From Desmodesmus armatus (taxonomy: Eukaryota > Chlorophyta > Chlorophyceae > Sphaeropleales > Scenedesmaceae): a DNA stretch of 64,000 nucleotides. Under the pieces are notes generated by a model, which searched no databases, was not told the DNA's origin, and saw only the letters and a program-made list of their open reading frames with translations. The DNA lies in contig VIIQ02000073.1 in the NCBI GenBank assembly GCA_007449985.2, forward strand, positions 62,001-126,000, written 5' to 3'. Position numbers and translations under genes: made by a program. This document shows positions 1-9,946 of the stretch, in pieces; within the stretch, counting starts at the first letter, position 1, and each line of letters starts with the position of its first letter.

Positions 1-551
1 TATGAAGTTCAGGGAAAGCAAGGACCCCCCCCCCCCCCCCCGGGATGCGGCACGGAGGGGTGAGTGGAAGCGCAAGTGTGAGCCCTTATGCAAGCTGAAG
101 GCCCGTGTCTGTGGGGTGTGGGAGGTTAGAAATTGCTGTGTGGCTCGGAATCACACCACACTAGAGGCACCCTCAGTGCATTGGATGCCCGAGTATGTGG
201 GTGGGCATTGGGGGGGGGGTGCGGTGGGGAGAAGGGGGGGGGGTGTCAAAGGGGAGACACATGGCAGTAAAAGTCACTTCACTCAACTTCTCGAGATGCA
301 ACAGCAAGCTTTGAGCCCATCACCAGCTGACTGAGGGACCCTGAGACCTGAGGCCTGACGAGATGACAGTGAGACTTGGGGGGTGCCTCTCACAGAAGTC
401 GCATCATTTCAGCAAGCAAACATCCCGTCAAAACCTCTCGGCTGGCCCTATCCTTGTCCAGGCGTTGGTTGTGGCAGGGATCTGCACTGTCTCCGGCCTC
501 GTTCGCTCCACAAGGAACAGAACTTTACAAGAACCCGCACGGGGGCTAGCC
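1..551. other. Region upstream of the KH protein gene
   Basis: No gene is supported here. The stretch holds a run of about 15 C residues (27-41) and several G runs around 210-242, which break up any reading frame. The last part should contain the promoter and 5' untranslated region of the KH-domain gene that starts at 552. No TATA-like box could be assigned with confidence. Confidence 0.5.
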
Positions 552-3500
552 ATGGCTGACCCTGCAGCAGGGGTGCCGGAGCAGGTTGCGATAGTGGCAG
601 GAGGAGAGGAAGCAGCACTCCCCCAGCAGGTTGCAGAGCCAGCACAGATGGGCAACCCAGCCGAAGTTGTGCCCCAGGAGAACGCCTTGAAGCGCCCAGC
701 CGATGATGGTGTAGGCGAGCCTGATGCCAAGAGGCTGCACATGGAGGAGCAGCAGCCCGCAATCATCAACGGGTGAGCGCAGCCGAGCTCGACTGGGCAG
801 GGCGTAATCAGGCATGCACATGCAACAGAGTGACTATCTCAACATTATTTTGTATGATCTGCAGGGCTGAGGTAGCAGTTGCCCCAGCAGGTGAAGCAGC
901 ACCAGCAGCAGCAGGTGTTGTCAAGCAGGAGGGTGGCGAGGAGCCAGCTGGGGCTGAGGCCCCTGCCGACCAGCAGATGGCAGATGCTGCTGCAGCTCAG
1001 CCTGCAGACGGTGCAGAGGGCAGGCAGGAGCAGCGTGAGCGCGGTGGTGGCGGTGGCAGGGGTGGTGGCGGTGGCAGGGGCGGTGGTGCTCTGGGTGTGG
1101 ATCTGGGCAGCTTCAAGCTTCCAGCAGACGCCATGCTCAAGCAGGACATCCCCCTGCCGCGCCGCATGGCCTCCTGTGTGATTGGCATCAAGGGCCAGAG
1201 CGTGTCCAAGCTGAGGCGGGAGAGCGGCGCCAAGATCCATGTGCGCCCTGCAGCAGGCAGAGACGAAATGGACCAGGTGGTGGAGATTGAGGGCGCCATC
1301 GAGTCGGTGAGTGCAGTGCTGCAGACTGGAAACTAATTTGAGGTTGGCTGGATCACAGGCAGATGCTCTGCGATGGATCACAGGCAGATGCTCTGCGAGG
1401 GTCTTGGCACAAGTGCACAGCCATGGTGGTGCTGTGGCCAGATGGGCAACTCCAAAAGGTGCAATTGCAGCAGCAACGCAGCAATGTCATGGATGTGCAG
1501 CTAGTCTCCTAGCCATTCACCAACATGTCTGATGTGCACCAGCATCTTTATCGATCGCGATGTCACTTGTGCAGTTTGCATTGTCACGTGTGCTGAGGCC
1601 ACACAACGTTGTCAGCACAACCACTGCATCCCTCGTGCGCCCTGCAGCTGTGCCGTGCCGTGTGGTTGATCTGCTGTTGCTTGCCATGTTGCTCTTGCAG
1701 GTGGTGACATGTGTGCGCATGGTTGGGGACCTGCTGCGCTCTGAGGACCCAGGGTTCAAGATGGCTCCTAAGCCCCAGGTCACCAGCCGCTTCATGGTGC
1801 TGCCAGAGATGATTGGCCCTGCCATCATTGGCAAGGGTGGCACGCATGCAAAGCACATCAAGGAGCGCACCAGCGTGCGCATTGAGGTTGTGCGTAAGTT
1901 CCTTGCCTGCTTCTTGCTGGCTCTCCTGCTCTTTTTGGCTCCTTGTTGGCCTAGTCGCATGGCTTGCTTTGCCTATGACCCCCAGCACAGAGCCCGGTGA
2001 CGGGCCAGGGGGTCCAGCAACTCCCTGCCTGCAGCTGCTGCTGCTGGCCAGCAGTTGCTGGTGCTTGCGCATTCTCCCAGAAACCGAGTCGACTTGGGTC
2101 TCATGCATCGTGTTAGCAAGCTGTCCTGCATAGTTGGCATCGGCTGTGCGTACTCGCCCTCACCTGGTGCGTGTGTTGTTGTTTTTTGTGTTGCTTGTTG
2201 TCTTCCTGTCCTGCAGCCGCCACAGCTGCCAACCAGGCCCGCCAGGAGATTGTGCTGCACGGCCCCCCTGAGCGTGTGCGTGAGGCCTACCACCTGCTGC
2301 TGGGCAACATCCGCAAGTACGGGCCCACCAACCTGCCTGCAGGAGCAGTGCCCAACCCACTGCCCTTCCCCAACAGGGGCGGCGGCGGCGGGTGAGTGGC
2401 TCTTAGGTTCAGGGGAGGTGTGGTGTTCTGCGTACACTTGGGGTGCGCGGTGCTCACAGCAGCGAGCACCCCCGTCAGCTCCTGGCTGCAATCAGGGGAG
2501 CCTGCAGCTGTGTGGAGTGTTCAGAAGGAGGTAACTGTCACAGCATGACCTAGCCTGTGGAACTGCAGCATGTGTGTATGTAGTCGCTGTCACCCTGCGC
2601 TCACAGTAACTGCCCGCGCTCCCTGCTCTGCCCTCTGCAGGGAGGCTGCCCCTCCTTGGCGCTCAGGCAGGGAGGCTTACTCCCCAGGCGCACGCGGGGG
2701 CCCCTATGGGGCACCTCCCCCACCAGGCAGCAGGGGCGCACCACCCCCACCACCACCTCGCGGTGGCGCACCACCACCCTACAGGTACGTGCACAGACCA
2801 GCACATGTGCAGGCAGCATGTAAGGAGAACGTTTGTCAACAGCGCCCCAGCAGCAGGAGTTGCTTCGTCAGTACTGAGCTGCTGTAGACTGGGGGTCAGC
2901 TTGTTTTTCAGTCAGCCCTGTATGCAGACAGCTGCCAGGCCTTACCATCGTGATTTGTGGGTTGATCCAGGGCATGTCCTGACAGCAACTGTTTTGCACT
3001 GCTGTGTTGATGTGTGTTTGCGTTGTGCAGGTACGACGGCTATGCACCCCCCGCAGCCTACCCAGCCGCTGACCCTTACAGGGCCGCTGCCCCGCCAGCA
3101 GCAGCCCCCTATGCAGCACAGCCCGCGCCACCTGCAGCAGCGCCCACCTACGCAGCAGCAGCTGACACGACAGCCGCAGCAGCAGCCCCTGCTGCTGGCG
3201 GGCAGCAGATGATGTACATCCTGCAGGATGGCGTGCTGAAGCCGCTGACGGTGATGTACCAGCAGGGTGCGACCACCGCAGGAGCAGCAGCAGCGCCTGC
3301 CGCAGCCGCTACCTATGGCACAGCAACGGCGCAGCCTGCTGTGCAGACGGTGTCGTATGCACAGTACGGCACGGCAGCACCAGCAGGCCCCACAAGCACA
3401 GGGGCCACCACCACAGCTGCCCTGTACCAGCAGGCAGCCACCACTGCAGGCACAGCGCAGTACACCTACGCAGTGCCCAGCAGCGATGCCAGTGGGGCAC

Positions 3501-3887
3501 AGGGATGGACGATGCAGCAGCTGGGTGGGCAGGTGGCAGCAGCAACATCTGCTCCACTGGCTACAGCACCGGCCACATACACCACAGCTACGGGCTACGG
3601 GGTGAGTAGTGTTTGTGTGCTGGCTGGCCTGGGGTTCCAGGCTGATTGCTTTATCAGGCTTATTGCTTCTCCAGAGCTGCCCTCACATGGCTAGGGTGGG
3701 CATGCTGCAGGGCAAAGGCTAGTTGCCATCTGTCTGGTCCTGCATGTTGGTGTCTGTTCCTCTAAACATCCACTATGTGCTTACAGCTGCGCTGACAACG
3801 TTCGTGTATGTTGTGCCTTCCTGCCTGCAGGCTCAGGCTACACAGTATGCTGCGCAGCCAACGCAGTACTACTACCAGCCCCAGTAA
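552..3887 (+). CDS. KH-domain / RGG-box RNA-binding protein (hnRNP K / PCBP-like)
   Basis: The spliced model has seven exons: 552-772, 865-1306, 1701-1893, 2217-2391, 2641-2784, 3031-3601 and 3831-3887. All phases agree and it gives 600 residues. KH domain 1 lies at about residues 168-235 with its GxxG loop as GIKG (181-184). KH domain 2 lies at about 248-325 with loop GKGG (265-268). KH domains bind single-stranded RNA or DNA through this loop. A glycine-rich RGG box (about 130-150) precedes KH1, and a Pro/Gly/Arg segment and a long Ala/Gln/Tyr-rich tail follow KH2. The tail ends in Tyr-Gln-rich sequence of the kind that drives condensate formation. Each KH domain is interrupted by an intron. 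The family works in splicing, mRNA stability or translation; the target here is unknown. The start at 552 is the first ATG in the frame that leads into the conserved part. Confidence 0.88.
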
Positions 3888-5660
3888 GCCCGTAGCTGCT
3901 GGTGCACCACGGGATGGGGTGGGTGAGACAGGTGCGTCGCCACACTGGGCGCTACACACAACCAAAGCTGCTCTGCCAAGCCATGCTATGCTTAACTGTC
4001 ACATGCTGCAGCCCAGCAAATGCTGTCCTCTTGCAGCTTCCTGCACTGAGTCACATCTTGCACTTGCATCTGCACATCATACAGTCACAGAACATACCAA
4101 CTCAGATGCAGCATGAAGCATGCAGCTGCAGGCACAACCAACACTTGTTAGCTATACTGCATTGCACAGCACAGCATTCAACAGAAGCAGCCAGCACACT
4201 CCAGCTGCATAACTAACAAGGACTCCTGCAACAATGGTTTGGCTGCCCCACACCCCACAAACCCACGCTGGTGTAGGTTATGACATGACCCCACAACAGA
4301 TGACGGCAGTTGTAAGTCAGCACAAACCTGGCTGTTGGTTGGCAAGACAGCACATGCTGCAGCACCACCTACCCCTGCAACAGTCACCTCCCGTTAGGCT
4401 GGCGACACAGGCAAACAGCAGCGCGGCTGTCAAATGCATCGGACCAGGAGCAAATGAAGGAGCAAGGACGCACACTACAAAGGGTTGTCATGTCACTGAC
4501 ACGCAATGAAAGGAGGCAGCAGGGGGGCTCAATACAGCAGCTTGGTCCTGCAGCTTGGTAGCTGTATATGGGGCAACTGTACTGGGACGGGTGATTGCAG
4601 GCACTGTTGACACACAGTGTGGATAGTCAGACAATGGCAGGCCAGCCAAGGTGCACACGCGTGTTAGCAAGGGTGTGGAGTCTTATCAAGCCAACCCAGC
4701 TGGCGAGCACATGGTGCAGCTGTAGTTGTACATACAGCAGAATGTGTCCACAGGTTTTATCACGGCAGCAGCAATGTGTTGGTGGTGTGTGTAGGACCCT
4801 AGTCCTGCCTGTCACACTGTGTTGTTGCACTGTGATTTGGGCTGTGCATGCCCAGCAGAAAGTTGTGTAGGTGTGTTGCTAAGTGCAAGTTGTGTATATG
4901 AAAGGCAACATGTAATGTTTCGCAAGGATACATCACCCAGCTCAAGATGGTTGGTGGAAGGTGGAGGGAGCTAAGGTATCGGCCCACTGCTGAATTGGTC
5001 ACATGGTACCCACCACAATATTCACTACATCTCAGTACCTCCCCGGTTCCGGGCACTGTCTCACTACATCTCAGCAAATGCAAGCTCATTGGGTCAACCT
5101 TGGAAGCTGCCAAACGCAGCGTGGAAGCAACCAAGCCAACCCTCAGTCACACAATGATGGGCTGTTCCAGATGAGTAAGCTCAGCAAAGGTGTGTGCAAC
5201 CGCCAAAGGGCCCTGCAGGCCAGGTGTCACCATGCAGGAATCCCTGGGGCTGCAGCACGGCCTCGCGCCGGCAAGATACACTGGTCCTGCAGGAGTTGAT
5301 GAGCCGATATTCATCAGGAAGAGAGCGGCTGGGTGCAGGAGAGGGCAGTCGGCGATGTTGATGCTGCTGGACGTTCCTTGCGGCCAAGGCAGGGCCTGTT
5401 CCTGTTGGGTTACACTGTTGTGGGTGTCTGTACATGTGCGCGTCAGGTTTTCTGGCTGCTGTGCATGTTGTGCCTCATGTCTCCTTTCTTGTAATGGCCG
5501 CCATTACACCCAGGCTGGGTTCAACATTGTCGATCACACCTGCAGGTGCTGCTTAGGGTTCATTGGGATCATCCAGTTCAGTCTTGCAGCAGGGTCTTGT
5601 GATTGCAATGTGATAAGTTGCTGCGACAACCTGTCTTGATACACTACACAAGGGTTTGCT

Positions 5661-5744
5661 GCAATCGGACTTGGAGGCCTGGAGCACACTGTGTTGTCTT
5701 GTCTTGCAATCAGACTTGGAGGCCTGGAGCACACTGTGTTGTCT
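5661..5744. repeat. Two-copy direct repeat, 45-bp period
   Basis: Two copies of about 39 bp (5661-5699 and 5706-5744) differ by a single base near their start (CGGAC versus CAGAC). They share the core TTGGAGGCCTGGAGCACAC. There is no coding signal; this looks like a local tandem duplication. Confidence 0.8.
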
Positions 5745-5839
5745 AGTGGGGACCCAGATGCAGCAGCATGTAGGTCGCAGGTTGGGCAGCAATCAGGGGC
5801 AGCATTCACAAATCCATGCAACATCAACGGCATGCAGCA

Positions 5840-5980
5840 TAGCAAACCATATGTGTGGTATCTTGTGAACTGTTGCAGTTGCCAGGTTGTGTATGTGCAA
5901 TATGCTAGTCGTCTGCATTTTGCACAATACACAACCTGGCAACTGCAACAGTTCACGAGATACCATACATATGGTTTGCA
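5840..5980. repeat. Long imperfect inverted repeat (hairpin), arms about 66 bp
   Basis: The left arm (5840-5906) and right arm (5915-5980) are reverse complements with only about four or five mismatches or one-base bulges. They are separated by a loop of about 8 nt. The core of both arms contains GAACTGTTGCAGTTGCCAGG or its complement. Transcribed in either direction it would fold into a long, nearly perfect hairpin. It could be a small foldback (MITE-like) element or a small-RNA precursor. No coding capacity. Confidence 0.85.
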
Positions 5981-6024
5981 AGGATGCAGAGACGGCTAGC
6001 AGCTTGCCGTGGCGGTCGCTCTGT

Positions 6025-6374
6025 GTTGCCGCGCGTGGCGACGCTGTTGCGAGCGACCGTGCCAAACATGCAGCACCACGTGCACTTCAGTAATGGAAAT
6101 ATTGAACTGGTGCGATGATGACCAACTTGATCAAGTCGAGCAAACTTGAACAACCACACTGCGCTGACGTAACCTTTTGTCACGATGTGTCATGCGGTGT
6201 GTGTGGAAGAGGATGTGGCGTATAGAACGCCTGGCACAAACTCCTGGCCGGTACGAGCAAATGCTGCTTACTAAACATACGAGTGCAACAACCTTTTGCG
6301 TGCCCCATACCATCAGGCAAATCAGACTGTTCACAGCTGGCACGCGCCTCCAGCGTAACCACCAAAAGCAAATC
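6025..6374 (+). promoter_or_regulatory. Upstream block conserved between the two dehydrogenase genes, copy 1
   Basis: Blocks in this stretch recur in order upstream of the second gene (9603-9946). Examples are GCTGTTGCGAGCGACCGTGC near 6043, an AACCTTTTG...ACGATGTGTCATGCGGTG block near 6170-6196, and the CAGACTGTTCACAGCT block just before the ATG. The sequence between blocks has drifted. Either the duplication included the promoter or these are selected regulatory and 5' untranslated sequences. Confidence 0.6.
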
Positions 6375-9279
6375 ATGGCAGCCGCAAGCCCTGAGAAAGT
6401 TGCACAGCAGATTCAGCCTGATGTAGAGAAGCAGGTGAGCTGCTGCATTGGCGCGCCTGCATCAGATGCAGTAGGCGTTGCTGCATTGTTGAGGCCGTTG
6501 TTGGTGACCGGTCCTGCATTAGCTGGTGGACGTCAGCAGAGTACAGGCTGCCAGTCTGCATGCGTGGTAAGCATCTTGTATGTACCAGAAAACATCCTGT
6601 TTGTGCTGCGCAATTCCTTCGTGCAACTTTCCCCGTGCAACTTTCCCTGGGCCTACGGCCTGCAGGACAAGCAACCGGGTATGGAGGTCGACATGGTGGG
6701 TATGGCCATGTACACCCTGCATTGCGCAACTGTACCAGGGCAGTGGCCTGCCTGCAGTGTAGTAGCTACCCGCTCAAACTTTTAGCATGCCTTTGTAGCC
6801 CGGCTCATCAATACAACCCAGTCCAGAACTCAACTCAGAAGGAGTGTCTGGTGCAGATGAATTTAGAGCCCAGCAGCCCTGCGCAATGGTCGTTGTTTTC
6901 ACCCCACCCAGTGTTGCTGCTGCTGCTGCTGCTGCTGCTTTTTACCTGCAGGAGACCAAGCCCATCTTCATCAGGGAGAACTACAAGGGTGCTGACAAGC
7001 TGAAGGGAAAGGTGGCCATCATCACAGGTGTGGGTAGGGGCTGATGTGTGTGTTTGAAATTCTAAATTTTCAAACCTTGTGGGCAGTGGGTGCTGCCTTG
7101 AAAGTGGCATGCATGTTGTGACTGCACAAGCCACATGCAGCTGGCATCACCAAGGTCCGTGACAGCAAAGTCTGTGTCACACAGTGGCTGCCAGTACTGC
7201 CTGTCACTAGTGCTTCTGGCTGTGGAGCGAAATAATGCACGCCCACCTGCACTCCTGCCTTGGCGTGCTTCTGCGCAGCCGAGCTTCTGCTGCCAGATTT
7301 GTTGACTTGAGCGGAGTCCATGGCACAACCTGCTATATACTGTCACTGTGTGCGTCTATGCAGGTGGTGACTCTGGCATCGGTCGTGCGGTTGCTGTTCA
7401 CTTTGCACGTGAGGGTGCTGACGTGGCGCTTGTGTACCTTGATGAGCACAAGGACGCTGAGGAGACGGTAGCACTGGTGGAGAAGGAGGGACGAAAGTGC
7501 ATGAAGTTTGCAGGAGACGTGGGCAAGCCAGAGGTGGGGTGGTGCACTGGCAGCCCGGCAAAAGGCAGTGCAGCATCATACGTTTGATGCGCAACTTGAG
7601 CTGCTCTGATGTTGAACATGATACTGCTCCACACCAGAAGCCTTCTGGCCCTGAGGGCAGACAGCCTGTGAAGGTGGTGGCTCTCAACACCTCGTCAACC
7701 TGCTTCACGAGGTGTTGAGAGCCACCACCTTCAAGCATGCAAAACCCTCAGAATGCTGTTGAGTGCCGCATAACCCTTGCTGGCGATTCAAAGCCACAAA
7801 GCACCACATCCAGCCCACTGAGCAGTGCCCTGGCTGCAATCATGCGCCCCGCAGACTGCCAAGGACGTTGTTGCCAAGGTGGTCCAGGAGCTGGGCCGTG
7901 TGGACGTCCTGGTGAACAACGCCTCTCAGCAGCGCATGTCTGACGACCTGACAGACGTCACTCCTGAGGAGCTGGAAAAGACTTTTGCAACCAACATCTT
8001 CAGCTACTTCTACTTTGCTCAGGTGCGCTGAAATTGGAGACAGCCCAGACTATGCTTGACATGTCATGTGGGGCCTGCATGCTTTCTGCTGCTTGATGTG
8101 TCACTTGCTAGCGTCAGCAGGCAGACATCCTCTTGCTGCAAAGGCGCAAGTAGTATGCTTTGGACAGATCTGGAGGTCATTGGTGATGTCATCTGTCACC
8201 CTGCGTCTTCCTGCAGGCCGTGCTGCCCCACTTGAAGGAGGGCTCCAGCATCATCAACACCACCAGCATCAATGCCTACAAGGGTATGGGCTCCCTCATC
8301 CCCTACAGCTCCACCAAGGGTGCAGAGGTGAGACACCACTATATGCAGCGTTGTCAGCAAACTGTCACAGTCTTTGGAAGACTTGGGACAGCAAGTTGTG
8401 ATGCTCCTGTGAGCAACGAATCTTGTGTACATAAGATCACACACTGTCAAAATGTGACACGGCGCGCATGCTTTAACAACGGTGTCGCTAACCGCGGGTG
8501 CGCTGAAAGTCTTGTGTAGGGCTGCAGCCAGACCAGCACAGACTCTTCAGGTGCCTCAGACATTCAGGGTGTGTCAACTTCCAAGGTTTTGTGTGTGCTC
8601 ATTTCTACTGTGCTTTCCCTGTGTGCTGTGTGCAGCTTGCGTTCACTCGCTCGCTGTCCAACCAGCTTGTGAGCAAGGGCATCAGGGTCAATGCAGTGGC
8701 ACCAGGACCCATCTGGACACCACTCATTGTTGCCACCATGGATAAGGTGAGGCCCTATTGAAGCATCTGCTGCGCATGCCATGCGGCACACAGTGTGCTG
8801 GCTGGGCTGGTACTGTGCTGGTGCTGGGCTTTCCTTCGGTGCAGGATGTAGTGTGGTTGCATACCTTCACCCTTGCATCGCCTTTCGTTTGTGTGGTTCT
8901 GATGGGATCAACAGGGACTACTAGGTAGTACCTGGTACCCTGTGTTGCCTTTGCAAACGGCTGCATGCCTGATCAACGCCCAAAGCATCCACTATGCAAT
9001 CTACTTGTACATGCGATGCGGCTTGTCACACAGTCCCCGGGACAGTGCGCAGTGACTATTACACAAACCCGTCCTTACAATGTGTGTGCGCTGCGCCCCC
9101 TGCATGGGCTGTTGGCACTGCAGGAAACCATCGAGGGCCTCAAGAGTGGCACACAGATGGGTCGCCCTGGCCAGCCCTGTGAGGTTGCCACCTGCTATGT
9201 GTTCCTGGCTTCTGAGGATGCCTCCTACATAAGCGGTCAGACACTGCACCCCAACGGCGGCACGGTTATCAATGGCTGA
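6375..9279 (+). CDS. Short-chain dehydrogenase/reductase, copy A (glucose/ribitol dehydrogenase-like)
   Basis: Eight exons: 6375-6434, 6666-6695, 6952-7027, 7364-7533, 7855-8022, 8217-8327, 8636-8746 and 9124-9279. All phases agree and give 293 residues, the usual size for this family. The NAD(P)-binding motif TGGDSGIG is at 55-62, NNAS at 133-136, catalytic Ser185, Tyr198 and Lys202 (YSSTK), and the PGPIWTPLI segment follows. The N-terminal DKQPGMEVDM and the general layout match the stress-induced YhdF/GspA39 and plant glucose/ribitol dehydrogenase homologue group of NAD(P)H oxidoreductases. The substrate cannot be read from sequence. Exon 2 is only 30 nt. No transit peptide is evident, so a cytosolic location is inferred. 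It stands in tandem with copy B and differs from it at 8 residues. Confidence 0.92.
7669..7733. repeat. Perfect 27-bp hairpin in intron 4 of dehydrogenase copy A
   Basis: 7669-7695 and 7707-7733 are exact reverse complements around an 11-nt spacer. The right arm, with CACGAGGTGTTG and AGCCACCACCTTC, has a counterpart in the same intron of copy B (about 11190-11217), but the left arm does not. The palindrome therefore arose in copy A after the duplication, or one arm was lost in copy B. Confidence 0.85.
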
Positions 9280-9946
9280 GTTCTGATGCGCAGCTGTGAA
9301 CACTCTATTGCTCAATTGCCATGTTGAAGGTTGTGTTGTTGCCTGCAGTTTCGCATATATTGATGGAAGATGGTGCTGCATCCCAGGGTGTGTGTCTCTG
9401 CTTGGGCGCCCTTTGTATCTGTTGCACTGCTGGAACATGCAGGGCAATAGCTGGCCAATATGGGCATGCCAACATGGGTTGAACATGAGTGCAGTTGAGC
9501 ACAGCGGCAGTACCAAGGAATGGTGCTGGATTTAGCTCCCTCCCTGTGTCAAAGAGGCAGCAAAACTGGTTGTATGTTGCCATGGTCGCATTGTGATGCC
9601 GAGGTGGCGCCGCTGTTGCGAGCGACCGTGCACAAAAGGCAACACCACGCCAATTGTCAATTGCACGAAGATGCGAGGGGAATTATCAGAGTAGTAGATT
9701 AAACGAAGTGGAACAACCCCCCACATTGCGCAGGTGTGACGCAACCTTTTGATTACGATGTGTCATGCGGTGGGTGAGGAGACGGGTGTGATAAATGATA
9801 AATGCTGCACAAATCGTGACCGGTACGCACAAATGCAGCTGATAACACATACGAGTAGAACAACCTGTTACGTGCCCCGTACCAGCAGGGAGATCAGACT
9901 GTTCACAGCTTGCGCGCGTTGCCAGCATAGTCACCAAAACCAGACC
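9280..9946 (+). promoter_or_regulatory. Spacer between dehydrogenase copies, with upstream block copy 2
   Basis: No gene is seen. The first part is the 3' untranslated region of copy A. From about 9603 the sequence repeats the upstream blocks of copy A: GCTGTTGCGAGCGACCGTGC at 9612, AACCTTTTG...ACGATGTGTCATGCGGTG near 9743, and CAGACTGTTCACAGCT near 9895, so the promoter was probably duplicated together with the gene. Confidence 0.6.

Larger units (their letters stand above)
3888..6374. other. Intergenic region between KH gene and first dehydrogenase
   Basis: No convincing gene was found; the open frames are short and show no family features. It holds the 3' untranslated region of the KH gene, a 45-bp direct repeat at 5661-5744, a long imperfect hairpin at 5840-5980, and from about 6025 onward the promoter block shared with the second dehydrogenase gene. 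Confidence 0.6.
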
